This document shows positions 27,343-39,534 of a stretch of 64,000 nucleotides of DNA, one piece after another. Source of the stretch: Arachnia rubra (lineage in GTDB: Bacteria; Actinomycetota; Actinomycetes; Propionibacteriales; Propionibacteriaceae); contig NZ_AP024463.1 of assembly GCF_019973735.1 (NCBI RefSeq), positions 2,232,001 to 2,296,000 of the forward strand, given 5' to 3'. Below the pieces are notes generated by a model, which saw nothing but the letters and a program-made list of their open reading frames with translations, searched no databases and was not told the origin of the DNA. The position numbers were made by a program, and so were the translations under genes. Position 1 is the stretch's first letter. Every line of letters begins with the position of its first letter.

Positions 27343-28559
27343 GCCAGGCTCCTGACGGCCGGACGCAGGTCATCCAGCTGCGGCACGTCCAGGATCACCA
27401 GGTCCCCGACCTTCCGCCTGGCCAGTTCCTCATGGCCCAGGCAGCGCACCGCGAACGGGAACACCCCTGGCGGCAGGGCCAGCTGAGCAGAGCGCAGCGC
27501 CGCCGGGGCGGAGGAGCCGGTGATGAAAGCGGTGACCGAGACGCCCGGGACCGACCCGTACTTCAGGGCGAGCTCCCGCAGGTCGTGGCCTTGCTCCCTC
27601 AGCTCTACCCCGGCCAGCCGGTCCAGCAGACCCATGGCGTTCGGGATTGGGATCTCCCCCGTCGAGGTACAGAGACTGACCTGGCGTTCCTCCCGGAGCG
27701 CCGAGACCCCAAGGGACCCGGCGGTGGAGACCGCGAGCTCGAAGTCCTCTGGCGTTGCGTAGTCGTTCTCGACCGTGGAGAGCAGGATCAGCAGATGAGC
27801 ACGCATCGTCTCCTCGAACTGGCGCACCATCAGCTTGCCCGTGCGGGCTGTGGTGCGCCAGTGCACGGAACGCCGGTCATCGCCTGGCACGTATTCACGC
27901 AACGCATGAAAGGACACATCGGAGGAGGAGAGGTTCTGCGTCGCGATCCCTTCGATGTCCCGCAGGAAACCTATGGCCCCGGCCTCCACCCGCACAATCC
28001 GTGGGTGGACGAACAGCTCGCTGGTCCCGGAGAGCAGCTTCTTGCGACTAACCGCGGCCAGCGGATCGGTCATAGCGGACCGCACAGGCCCCAGCAGGAT
28101 CACGCCCCGGCGGCGGGCCGGGATCGAGAACGGTTCCCGATGCACCTGCCCAGGTCCAAGGGCCGGGACTCTGAAAGATGCGACCTCCCCGCCCACGGGG
28201 AACTCAAGGGTCGCCGAGCCCGATGCCTTCCCGCCGGCCGACCGCACCTGTAACTCTCCCGTTGCCACATCACCAACCTGCACCCGTGGGCGCGACAACT
28301 CAAACAGCACCTCGTGCTCACGCCTACCCAGCACCGACAGGACCGCGACGGTCATCGCGACCAGGCACATCACCGACAAGGCCCGGAACTCCAGCCAGCC
28401 GAACAACCAACCCGGGATCCCGGCCACCACCGCACCGGCCAGCAACGCCCACCCCAGCGGGGTCACCGAGGCGATGGGACGCAGTCCCAGGACACGTCGC
28501 AGAGCCCGCATCGGCAAGGACGACCGGGAAACAGCTGCTGAGGCGGAGGACTCAGGCAC
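27339..28559 (-). CDS. DUF58 domain membrane protein
   Basis: With the GTG at 28559, 5 bases after the moxR stop, the protein has 406 residues; the frame extends upstream through moxR but that is shadow. Two membrane segments lie near the N-terminus (LGWALLAGAVVAGIPGWLFG and FRALSVMCLVAMTVAVLSVL), then a beta domain. The DUF58 hallmark FHALREYVPGDDRRSVHWRTTARTGKLMVRQFE precedes a von Willebrand A-like fold. DUF58 proteins work with MoxR ATPases, probably in assembly or metal insertion of surface complexes; the exact role is not established. ATG 28511 is an alternative start. Confidence 0.9.
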   Translation of the reverse strand: MPESSASAAVSRSSLPMRALRRVLGLRPIASVTPLGWALLAGAVVAGIPGWLFGWLEFRALSVMCLVAMTVAVLSVLGRREHEVLFELSRPRVQVGDVATGELQVRSAGGKASGSATLEFPVGGEVASFRVPALGPGQVHREPFSIPARRRGVILLGPVRSAMTDPLAAVSRKKLLSGTSELFVHPRIVRVEAGAIGFLRDIEGIATQNLSSSDVSFHALREYVPGDDRRSVHWRTTARTGKLMVRQFEETMRAHLLILLSTVENDYATPEDFELAVSTAGSLGVSALREERQVSLCTSTGEIPIPNAMGLLDRLAGVELREQGHDLRELALKYGSVPGVSVTAFITGSSAPAALRSAQLALPPGVFPFAVRCLGHEELARRKVGDLVILDVPQLDDLRPAVRSLA

Positions 28560-28564
28560 GGGTC

Positions 28565-29545
28565 TTAGGCGTTCATCCGGTTCGTGGGAGCCTCCACCAG
28601 GGTCAGGACCCGGGCTATCACGTCGGTGGGCCCCACCCCGGCGAACTCGGCCTCCGGGGACATGATGAGCCGATGCGTCCACACCGGCGCGGCAAGCTCC
28701 TTGATGTCGTCGGGCAGGACGTAGTTGCGGCCGTGGGCAGCCGCCCACACCCGCGCGGCCCGGACCATCGCGATGGCTCCGCGGGTGGAGACGCCCATCG
28801 AGGTGTCATCGTCGTCCCGGGTGGCCTCCACGAGTTTCTGCGCATAGTGCAGGACCGAGTTGTCCACGTAGTTGTCACGGACCGAGTCGATCATCTCCGC
28901 CACGGCCTGCTGGGCGAGTACCGGGTTGAGCTGCCGGGAGCGGTCAGGCTGCGAAGAGCCGGCGAGCACATGGATCGCGGCCTCCGTGTCGGGATAGCCC
29001 ACCGATGTCTTCATCAGGAAACGGTCGAGCTGCGCCTCGGGCAGCCGGTAGGTGCCCGCCTGCTCGACGGGGTTCTGGGTCGCAATGACCATGAACGGCC
29101 GCTCGGTCGGGTAGCGTTGGCCGTCCACTGTGACCTGGGATTCCTCCATCACCTCCAGCAGCGCTGACTGCGTCTTCGGTGAGGCCCGGTTGATCTCGTC
29201 GGCCAGCACGATCGAGCTGAAGATGGGGCCGTGGTGGAAGGTCCAGCGCGACGTGGACTGGTCGTACATGGTGATGCCCGTGATGTCGGAGGGCAGGAGA
29301 TCCGGGGTGAACTGGATTCGATTGTGGCTGCCGTGCACCGAGGCCGCGATCGCCCTGGCCAGGGCGGTCTTCCCGGTGCCCGGCGCGTCCTCAAGCAATA
29401 GATGCCCCTCCGCCAGCATGCAGGTCAGCGCCAGGCGGATCACCGGGGCCTTGCCTAGCAACGCCTGACCGACGTTGTCAGTCAGCCGCGCGAAGGTGTC
29501 CGCGAAGAAAGCGGCCTGTTCCGGGTTCATGGTCATCTGGGTCAA
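28565..29545 (-). CDS. MoxR-family AAA+ ATPase
   Basis: The protein has 326 residues from TTG 29545 (AAAGGTGAA upstream) or 323 from ATG 29536. It has Walker A EDAPGTGKTALA, Walker B with the MoxR signature VLADEINRASPKTQSALLEVMEE, sensor 1 VIATQNPVEQAGTYRLPEAQLDRFL and a lid domain. MoxR ATPases act as chaperones or remodelers for DUF58/VWA-domain partners, here the product of the next gene. It is the aaa-atp gene of the PFNA-type cluster and lies 24 bases after the giant Ig/FN3 gene. Confidence 0.93.
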   Translation of the reverse strand: MTQMTMNPEQAAFFADTFARLTDNVGQALLGKAPVIRLALTCMLAEGHLLLEDAPGTGKTALARAIAASVHGSHNRIQFTPDLLPSDITGITMYDQSTSRWTFHHGPIFSSIVLADEINRASPKTQSALLEVMEESQVTVDGQRYPTERPFMVIATQNPVEQAGTYRLPEAQLDRFLMKTSVGYPDTEAAIHVLAGSSQPDRSRQLNPVLAQQAVAEMIDSVRDNYVDNSVLHYAQKLVEATRDDDDTSMGVSTRGAIAMVRAARVWAAAHGRNYVLPDDIKELAAPVWTHRLIMSPEAEFAGVGPTDVIARVLTLVEAPTNRMNA

Positions 29546-29569
29546 TTCACCTTTGTTTCAGTTGGGACG

Positions 29570-32500
29570 TCACTTGCACTCGCCAGTGACATCTTTGCCA
29601 TCGCCATAGCCCTCGGATAACAAATCAGCCGGGAATGGATCACTCGCCCCGTTGCCGCTGGGGTCGATCCTGCGAACCCTGATCTTTATTTTTTCATCAT
29701 CGTCGTGCCGCCTGGGGCTAGGAAGTTTGCAGGTTGTCTCACCAGGTTCCCAGTTCTGCACTGTGACTTTAAGGCATCCCCACCCCTGGCCCTGGCAGTT
29801 GTATGAGTCATCCCTGGTGAGGGTCGCCTTCTTGTCTCCCCAGGTCGAGGCGCAGGACTCGCTGGAATACTCACTCCAGACGCCGTGTTCGTTCTGGGCC
29901 CGGGCTTTCACACAGACATTCTGCTTGCGTCCGTCGCCCTTGTCCACGGAACCCGACAGGTCGTCTGTCGTCCAGGTATCGGTCTTGGCGTCTTTGCCCT
30001 CAGCCTTGACCGTGGTGGTGATCTCGACCTGCTTGACACGGGCCCCGTTGCTGGAGCCGGGAACCTGCCAGCGCAGGGAGGCCTGCTCCACCCCACCCTC
30101 ACTGCTGACGACGGGTGCCTGGGGCGGGCCGTAGGCCGTCACGGTGGCGGTCGCCGCCTCCCCTTCGGAGGTCTGGCCGAGGACATTCGCGACAGCGACG
30201 AGCCGGACGGTGACCGATTGCCCCAACTGGAAGGCAGAGCTGGTCACCACCGTCGTCCCCGGCTTGACCGTGCCGGAATGCCCCCCAGCGCTCCAGCGGT
30301 AGGTGATCTCGCTCTCCTTGACCCCGTTGCCCGAGGCGGCCCCGAAGTCGAACTGCACCTCGTTGCCCTTGCCGGTCGGCTTCAGGGAGAACCTGGTGGG
30401 TGCCCCCGGCGGCTGGAAGGCACGCACGGCGTTCGACGCGGGCGAGGGGGCCGACCACTGACCGGACTTGTTGGTGGAGCGCACCGTGAACGTCACCGTC
30501 TCGGTGGACGGGTCCATCGGCGTCGTGCAGGTGGTGGACTGCTGCTCCGGGCACACCTCCCGGCCATTCTCATCGGTTACCACATACCGGAAATTCGAGT
30601 CGCCATTGGGATTCCCGGGTGGGGACCACGTGATGTTCGCCCTGGGTTTGACCGAACTCGAACTCGTGTCCATAGTCACCTTCGGCTCCCCCTGGTCTGA
30701 CGGAGCGCCCGCGGGGGTCTCCGCGCGTGACTCATCACTGGTGGGCGGGGTGAGCTGGCTGTTTTCGTCCGTCAACCGGTTGTGGGCTGTGACCGTGAAC
30801 GTGTAGGCCTGCCCGTTCGTCAGACCCGTCCACGTGAGGCTAGTCGCGGTGGTCTCCTGCTTCTGCCCGCCGGGGTACATCGTGACGGTGTACCGGGTGA
30901 CCGGCGAGCCGCCGCCCGGGACCGTCGCGGCATCCCAGGCAAGGGAGATCTGCTGGTCGCCGAAGGCGGGGACGGGGGCGGAGGGTTTGGACGGGAGTGC
31001 GTCCACCAGGATCTCGTTGCTCGGCGCGGACTGCGGGCTGCGGGAGTTCAGGTCAGACTCCTCCACCTCGGCCTTGACCGTGAACGTGTAGCGCCCGCTG
31101 TTCGCCAGCCCTGGGATGTCGCAGGTGGTCTGGAGCCCGCAGGTCTTGCTACCGCCACGCCAGAAAACCGTGAACCCCTTCGGGGTGGCGCCCCGCCAGC
31201 CGGCATGGGTCCAGGAGACCCGCGCCGTCTGGGAACTCACATACTGGGCTGTCACGGCGGTCGGCGCCCTGGGCACGTCCTTGACAACGATCCGGATGAT
31301 GCCTGTGCGCTCCCGCGAAGGATCGTTGGTGGCATCCGCCACGCGGTAGGAGACCAGGACATCGTCCACGGAATCCGCCCCTGTCCCTGGGTCTGTTGGC
31401 GTGATTGTGAGAGTCCTGCCCTCCGCGCTCACCGTGGCCGACCCGCGCACCTGGGGGCTGCCCACCAGGGTGATCTCCCCACCCGAATCCGCGAAGGGGT
31501 TCGTAACCAGCCTCGACAGGTCAAAGGAAACGGGGTTCCCCACCCTCCCGTCGCGTTCAACCACCTCAGAAACCGTCATAGGTGGCCGCGTAGATGCGAT
31601 CACGGTGACCGGGATGGTCATGTTCACCGGCTCCGTCGACCCGTCATGCGCCTGGACGACCACGGAGGCCGAGGCGCCGACCGGTGTGCCTGTGGGCACG
31701 GAGATGGTGAGCTCCTGCCCCGACACGCTGGCCTGAACTGGGCCATCTGTGCTCACCAGAGAGTAGGTCATCGTGTCGTTGTCCCCCGGATTCGGGTCCG
31801 TAACCATGGCACTCAGCGAAATCTGCTGGGCAGGCTCGCCGGGGGCAACCCGGAGCTGGGTGGGTCTGAGCTGCGGTGGCTGCTGCCCGTCGCCCTCGAC
31901 GATGACGCTCAGGCTGAGTTTGCTCTTCAAGGCCTGCGGGTCATCCATGGATTGACCGTCGGTGACCTCGAAGGACACCGTCGTCTGACCCGCGAAACTC
32001 TTGTCGGGGGTGAACTCTATGGTCTGGTCATCCACCACCTTGACGCCATTGTTGCCAGCCTCAGCGCTTCCTCCCGGGCCAGCGAGCACCGAGTCGACGC
32101 TGGTCAGGCGTGCAGTGCGCCCAGGGCGGGTGACCACCCAGTCCTGGAATCTGATGTTCAGGGGCTCACCCGCCTTGACACGAGCCTGTCCCCTGCTGGT
32201 GTTGATGGCGGGTGGAACGGCTGCCCTTCCGGGAACCACGATGGCGGCACGCGAAGACAGTCCGTCGGCATCGGTGATGGTGTACAGCACGATCTGCCGT
32301 TCGTCAGAGACCGGCACCGTGACCGTTCCCCCCCTTGACCGTGGCTGGGGACTCGGCCGTGACCTTCAATTCGGAGACCACCCCGTCCGGGTCGGAGTCA
32401 TTCTCGAGCACAGGCACCTCGACCTGGTCGGTCCCTGCGATCTTCGCGGCCGGGACGACGTCATCATTCGCCACGGGCGCTCTGGGCGAGACTTTGGAAT

Positions 32501-35500
32501 CAACCCTGACCGTGACCACGCCCCGGTCGGAGACACCGCCGCCGTCGGTGATCGTGTAGTACAGGTGATAGACCCCCTCCTCAGGAGGAGTGACCACGAC
32601 GATCCGTTGTCCCCTAGTCTGCGCCTTCGGCTCCCAACTGCTGTCAGTCGCAGCGGCCGAGCCCTTCACCAGCTGTAGCTGGTCACCGTCGGGGTCGATG
32701 TCGTTGGCCAGGGCCGGGATCTCCAGCCGGGTCGACGGGCGCGCCGACACCTCATCGGCGACAGCGACAGGCGGCTGGTTGGCAGCTGGCGGTGGTACCA
32801 CGCCGACGCGGATCACCCCCTCGCCCTCAGCCCCGAAACGGTCGAGCACGCGGTAGGTGAAGGTGTCGGTTCCCGAAACCCCTTTCGCCGCTTCGTAGAC
32901 GAGGTAGTTCCCCTCCACCTTCACAGCCCCGAGCTTCGGCACCTGCCCTCCAAGCCCGCCCAGCGTGACCGAGTCACCGTCAGGGTCGATGCCGTCTAGA
33001 GGCACCGGTATCCGCACCGAGGAGCCCGCGAAGGTCCTGGAGTCGAGCTGTTTGGGCGCCGGCTGCTCATTACGCACATCCATGGCACGGATGTTGATGG
33101 TCACCGTGGTCGAGGCCGGATTGCCCTGCGAGTCACGAACAGTGTAGATCGCCTCCGCGGTACCGGCTTCGCTTCCTGCCCGGAACCGGACCATACCGTC
33201 GGAGATGAAGAACTCGCCGAGCGCCGGGTCCGAGCGAACGTCGAGCTCCGGTGCCAGGGACAGGTCAAGGTCCGCCGGGGAGTAGTCGTTGCTCAGCACG
33301 GGCACAGTCACCAGGTCACCGACCCGTACGTTCGTACTGTCTGGCGTGGCCACTGGTGACTGGACCGTGGCCGGCGGTTCCTTCGGGATCACCAGCACCT
33401 TCGCGGTGGCGGACTCATGACCATTGCTCACCGTGTACGTGAAGCTCTGCGGCGTGTCGATCCCAGCCGGGGCGGTGATCCGTAACTGGGAGTGCTTGAC
33501 TACCTCGATGTTGAGCCCTGGGGCATCGGCCTGGGAGACCCCCTGGATGGCCAGCACCCCGCCCGCCGGGTCGAAGTCATTCTCGAGGGCGTTGATGGAC
33601 ACGGAGCCGTTGGAGGGCAGCAGCCCCAGATCGTTCTCAGGCACAGGCTGCAGACCCGAGGAGTTCGGGTCTACCACGTCCACCCGGATGCGCCCCTTCG
33701 CATTATTCGGGCCGTCCGTGATCCCATAGACCAAGGTGTAGTTCCCTGGCTTCGAGGCCACAAAACGGATCGTCCCCGCCTGGTAGTCGGGTTTTATCTC
33801 GGTGTCCGCCGGGGCGGCGGAGACCTCGACGAGTTTCAACTCATCGGAGTCGGCGTCCGTGTCGTTGCTGCGCGGTTCCAGGGTGATCGCCTGCCCCACC
33901 GTAGCGACGTAATGGTCGTTGTTGGCCACGGGTGGGGAGTTCGTGGATCCCGGGGACACCTGCGCAGCCAGCTCACCGGTGGCCGCGTCACGTCCATCGG
34001 ACACGGTCAGGTTCACTGCGCGGTGCCCGGGTCCGCCCTTGCCCAGGTCCTTCAGGGACACATACCCATCAGGCCGCCACGTCATCTCAAGGCTGTTCTC
34101 CGCGCTGGCTTGCTGGAGGTAGATAGGGTCGCCGTCCGGATCCACCCAGTCCGCAAGCACCGAGTAGCTGGCGGAGGCCCGCTCGCTGATGTTGACCTGG
34201 CTGTCACGCACCCTGCGAGGCGCCGAGTTCTCGTTCTCTGAGCGGAGGTTCACCGTGACCGTGGCGACATTCGAGACATCCACGCCATCGAAGGCCTGGT
34301 AGGTGAAGGTGATCGGCCCCTTCGCGTCCGCAGGCACCTCGATACGGATCGCACGTCCCTCCTTGGCGAGTGAGAGCTTCACCCCCTCGGGCACATCCCG
34401 CAGCACCGCCGTCAGCACATCGCCATCCTGGTCTATGTCATTCATCAGGACGGGGAGCACCGTCGCGGTCCCCGGCCTGGCTCCCAGATCATCGTCCACG
34501 GCCTGTGGCGGGTGTTGTTCCTCCGAGAACTCACGGGTCTGGGACTTCTCAGTCTCCTCGGGGTCCTTCTTTTGTTTCTCGTCCTCCAGCTGGGACTCGA
34601 CCTGTTCCCAGTTGTTCACCTTGGCCATCTGCTTCAGGGGCAGGAAGACATCGCCGGTGACCTCGTCATTGATGACGACCACCTTGCGGTTGGTGCGGAA
34701 CACCGGCTGTTTGGCCGAGGCCAGCTCGGGATGCTGGGTCTTCTCATAATCTCTGCCACCGCAGTCACGCATGTAGTAGCCCGACTCCGCCCACAGCGCA
34801 TGGATACAGCCCTGCAGCTGGACCGGTGCGACGGGCTTACCACTCGAGATGCTCTCCCGGGTGATCCTGCCTGAGGCGATCTCCACCTTGATCAGCTCCG
34901 ACGGGGTCGCGACCACGACCATGCTGGAGGGTCCTGATGGCTGCTGGACGATGCCTCCCTCGAACCCGGGATCCTCGACTGCGCGCCCGTCCACGGTCAA
35001 CGTGGTGCCGTCCAGCACGGCTACCTTGTCACCGACTACCGTGAGCTGGGCTGAGTCCGACAGCCTCCCATTCACCTTCTGGCCCTGTTCCCTGACCGTT
35101 GCCTCAGAATCGGTTCCCGTGACGGTGCGCAGCTGACCCTCGGCGGTCAGGACGTACCCGGTGCCGTCTGTGCCGACGGCTACCCGAGGTGTGTCCAGCC
35201 CCTTCAAGAGCGGCTCGGCTGTGAGGCTGAAGCCCGCGGCCCCCCGGGTGTCGGTGGCCCAGATGCGTCCCTCACTCTGATCAGCGAAGAGCACCTCGTC
35301 CCCGCCATGAGCCACGAGAACCCCAGCGACTCCGGCCTCGCCCAGGAAGGCGACCGAGGCCACATCCACCGGCTGGACGCTGTCGGCACTGCGCACGAGA
35401 ACGTTCCCAGCCGACTGGGTGACATCGAAGGAACTGGCCGAGGGCCGGATCGCCCCGTCGATCGTCTGTGACTCGTGGTTGAGGTGCCCGACCAGTCGCT

Positions 35501-35648
35501 GCGTCTGATTCGTGACCCACACCCCGCCGTCGTTGAGTTCGACATCAGCCGCAGGCACTCCCCGGTGAATCAGGGCGAGAACCCCGAGGGAAAGCGCGAC
35601 GAGACCAACCAGCGCGGTCTCGACGCGCCTGCGCGTGACCAGAGCCAT
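29570..35648 (-). CDS. Giant Ig-like/fibronectin III surface protein, frameshifted as sequenced
   Basis: Read through one extra base, this is a protein of about 2025 residues. It opens with a basic tail and one membrane anchor (VETALVGLVALSLGVLALIH), then a beta-propeller-like domain of about 330 residues. Many Ig-like/cadherin-like repeats follow, each with a NDxDxDGD-type calcium-binding turn (VLMNDIDQDGDVL, LANDIDPDGDQL, LENDSDPDGV). The C-terminal half has several FN3 domains. The two frames meet at seven C on the plus strand (32328-32334); six would restore ATVKGGTVTVPVSDER. It is the fn3 gene heading a PFNA-type operon and probably projects from the cell surface; its ligand is unknown. 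Confidence 0.88.
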
Positions 35649-35930
35649 GCGACCTTCTTCCTCCCTCTTGCCCAGTCAAATCATCAGCCCAGGCACCCCC
35701 CGCCTTCCACGCTCTCAGGAATGTGCCTGGGCTGAGTGGAACATTAGGGGTTACCCTGGGCCCGTCTCCAAACTATGGGGTGTATGGACCTGTACGAGAC
35801 TGGCTCTACAAACATCATGCCTAGCCAGAACGATTTGATTTTTCTGCATCCTGCATGCAGGAATTCACTTTAGGCCAATGATCCGTGCACTCAGCCCTCC
35901 TTTTAGATGACACCCTTTAGGGTAGTCCAC
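35649..35930. promoter_or_regulatory. Divergent promoter region of the PFNA-type operon and the STAND gene
   Basis: This gap is richer in A/T than its flanks. It contains a perfect 12-bp palindrome CCTGCATGCAGG at 35850-35861, a candidate operator. No gene was recognised in it. Exact -35/-10 boxes for either direction could not be assigned with confidence. Confidence 0.45.
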
Positions 35931-38900
35931 ATGCTCCCTCCTTTCAGCCGCAGCGCCCTGACGCAGCAGATGGCAGCGGCACGGAGCCGGGCTGGCCTGT
36001 CTATCCGGCGCGCCGCCGCGATAGCTGAGGTCCCCGCCTCGACCGCCCAGGGATGGCTGGAGGGCAGGCATCTGCCCACCCCGTCGCTCATGCCGCAGTT
36101 CATGAAACTGCTGCGCGCTCTGCAACTCGTCACGGTTCAAGACGAGGCGGCCTGGGCAGAGGCAATCGACCGGATGCGCCGTTCCAGCGTCGTCGTGGAA
36201 CCCCCCTATGTCGGCCTGCGGCCCTACACGACCGCGGAGTCCGGCCTCTTCATGGGACGAGAACGCACCCTGGAGGAGCTTCTGACGGCCTGTGCCGAGG
36301 CGGAACCCCCCCCGGGTGGTGACACTGATCGGGGCATCTGGCACGGGCAAGTCGTCGCTTCTCGCAGCTGGGCTCATCGGGCGCGGCACGGCCCCGGACG
36401 GCCCACTGTCCAGTCTGATTCCCGCGCAGCTAAGGGTGCGCGACCTCCTCACCTGGAAGGTGCCCCCGGAGGCGAGCCTGCTGGTCGTCGACCAGTTTGA
36501 GGATCTCCAGCACCTCGACGACGACGAGACTGAGCAGCTCGCCGACATCCTGTGCCAGCTGCCCGGCCATGTGGTCTGCGTGACCGGCCTCAACGCGGAC
36601 GCGGTTGGCACTGTCCTGCGGCATCCCCGCCTGGCGTCCTTCCTGGCCACACCGGTCCTGATAGGCCCCCTAACGACTGCTGAATACCATCAGATCATCG
36701 AGGCCCCAGCGCGGTACCACGGCCGCGCGGTCTCCCCCGAACTGGTCGAGGTGCTGATCCGTGACCTGCACCAGTACGGCTATCCCGACCCGGGGGTCGT
36801 ACTGCCGCTGTTGTCAAACACGCTGCGCCACTGCTGGACCGCTTCAGCCGGAGACACCCTGACAGCCTCCAGCTATCTCACATCGGGCGGGCTGTGGGCC
36901 TCGCTGAACGACGAGGCCGAGGCCGTGCTGCAGGCCCTTCCGCCCGGCGGTCAGCAGCTGGTCCAGCGGCTCATGCTGTCGCTGGTGGTCGTGGACGCGA
37001 AACAGCTGCTGCGCCGCTCGATCCCGTTCAGCTCGCTATCGCCACAGCTGGTCCCGGTGGCAGAGGCGTTCGTGGCATCACGTCTCCTCAGCCTCAGGGA
37101 GGACCAGCTGAGCATCGCTCATGAGGCCCTGCTGACCCGCTGGCACCGGCTGCGTAGCTGGGTCACGCAGGAAGAGGCCACGCTGCTGGTTGGGCGGCGG
37201 ATCCACATGGCGACGCGGCTCTGGGATGAGGGCGGACGGAAACCAGAGGGCCTGTTGCCCGCGGAGGCCGTGATGTGGCAGTCCTGGTCGCAAAGCGAGA
37301 ACGCCCCTGTCTTGACGAAGGATGAGCGCGAGTTCATTGAGGCCTCGCTGGCCACAGGCCGCAGCCACGAGGCCGCGCAGGAAGCCCAGCTGAAGCGCAC
37401 CCGCGCCCAGCAGCATGGCGCCCTGGTGATTGCAGCCATCGCCGTGGTCCTGGCTGTGGTGGCGGCTTTCCTCGGCGTCCGTTCCAATGGATTCGCCCAG
37501 CAGGCAAGCACCACCGCCAGAACGGCCCAAGCCCAGCAGCTGGCCCTCGTCTCAGGCCAGACCCGGGACACCGACCCCAATGAGGCCGCCGAGCTGGCCG
37601 TCGCATCATACCGGCTGGAGGACAACTCCCAGACACGTTCGTCTGTGATCGAGTCGGCGGGCACAGCGGCTCCACAGCGGGTCCTCGGCCCCACGGGAAA
37701 CACCATGGTGGCGACCGCACCGAGAGACGCCGCCGTCCTACGGGGAGACAGCAGTGGAAAGCTGACCCTGTGGCGGGACGGCAACCTGAAGACCGAACCC
37801 GAGACCATCGACACCGATGGGGGGCAGCTCTTCGCGGTGCAGCCGGTGTTGCAGGATGGCCGCCGCCTCGTGATCGTCGCCGGCCAGCGCACGGCATCGG
37901 TGTGGGACCTGACCCGCGCTCCTCGGAAACTGGGTGAGTGGGCCACACCGGGCGTCACCTCATACAGCACGGCCTGGCAGGGCAGGGTGGCGCTGATAGG
38001 GAACCTGCACGGCGAGGTGCTGCGTATCAACCTGGAGAAGCCGGACCACCCTGAGGTCCTGAGCACCCTCCAGCTCGGAGAGGATGTTGCCGTCATGGCC
38101 CTGACCGCCACGCCCGATCTCGTGGCCGCGGGTGGTCCCCGGGGCCGGCTGGCGTTGTTCGACTCCTCGGGAGCCGCTTTGCCGGATGTCCAGGTGGGTG
38201 GGCAGATCCTCTCCCTCGACGTCTCCGAGGACAACACTGAAATCCTGGCTGGAAGCAGCGCCTCGAACGCTCTGCTGCTCGGCATCTCTGGGACCTCTGC
38301 GCAGGTCGCGCGGGAGCTTCCCATGAAATCGGGGGTGCACGCGGTCAAGCACCTGGGAGACCGCGTGGTCCTGGGCGGCTCCCAGGGTGAGGCCGTCGTC
38401 ATGGACAAGACGGGCCAGACCATCGAGAGCAGTCCCGTGCGCAGCGTCATCACGAGTATCGCCAGGGGTGCCGACGGATTCCTGACCGGCGCCACCGACG
38501 GGACTGTGGCCCTGTGGCGGCCGCCGCCGGTCCTGCTGGGTAGCAACGGCGTCAAGATGCATGATGTCCGACAGGCCGGAGGCAGGCTGATCATCACCAC
38601 GGCCGCTGGCCCGCGGGTTCTGGATGCCACCACCCCGGGAGCCCACGAGATGACGGTGGCGCCCTCCCCCGACGGCACCGGCTACCTGTCGCACGCCGCC
38701 TCAGATGCCACGGGGAGAACCCTGGTGACGCAGTCAGATGACGGAAAGGTGGTGGTGCTAGGCGCCAACGGTGATGGCTACAGCGTGGAGCAGGTCATCG
38801 ATGAAACCCGGGCGGTGATCGACCTTGTCATCTCTCCGGATGGCAGGCACCTGGCGATCGGCCACCGGAGCCAGGCCGGCTATCACCTGTATCGCAGGAC

Positions 38901-39528
38901 AGAGACCGGCTGGTCCCTTCAGGGCAGCCTGCACGCATGGCCGGGTGGGCTAGCGTTCAACTCTGATGGCACGCTTGCGGCGGCCATGAGCGCCGACGGC
39001 ACGGGATTCGTCGTGGCGGCGATCACCGATGCGGGTCCCGAGATCCGTGCCGAGGCGAGCCTGCCTGGGCATCTGGTGCCATGCACCTTCGATTTCTCTC
39101 CCTCTGGCCAGCTGGCCGTCGGGGCCCTCAACGGGGAGATCTCGCTCATCGACCTGGCCGATCCGGCCAGCCCGCAGGTGTCGGCCCGGCTCTCCGACGC
39201 TCATGTCTCCTTGGAGAGACTGCGTTTCAGCACCGACGGCACTCATCTGCTGGCCACGAGTGTGGAAGGCGACCTATGGGCCTGGGAGACAACACCAGAT
39301 GCCCCAGCGCTGAGCCTGCACATCGAGCACCCGGCGGCCTCTATCGCCGGTGCTGATTTCGCGGATGGCCGGCTCCTGCTGGCGCTCTCGGACGGTACGG
39401 CGGTCTCGTGGCCCGGCGAGGGAGCCGCTGCCGCAGCCGACCTGTGCTCCCGGCTCGGCGATCCGTTGACGCCCCAGGAATGGAGCCGCCTCGCCCCCGG
39501 GGTGCCTTTCATGAACGGCTGCTCCTGA
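35931..39528 (+). CDS. HTH-STAND NTPase with C-terminal beta-propeller, frameshifted as sequenced
   Basis: About 1198 residues after correction. The N-terminus has an XRE-like helix-turn-helix (LTQQMAAARSRAGLSIRRAAAIAEVPASTAQGWLEG). Then comes FMGRERTLEELL, a STAND/NACHT NTPase with Walker A LIGASGTGKSSLL and Walker B SLLVVDQFED, one membrane segment (ALVIAAIAVVLAVVAAFLG), and a WD40-like propeller ending in the typical EWSRLAPGVPFMNGC tail. The frame changes in eight C (36306-36313); seven give EPPRVVTLIGASG. ATG 35931 follows AGGG; in-frame ATG 35907 is an alternative start without an RBS. STAND proteins are signal-triggered switches; the trigger is unknown. It is divergent from the PFNA-type operon. 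Confidence 0.85.
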
Positions 39529-39534
39529 CGTCTG

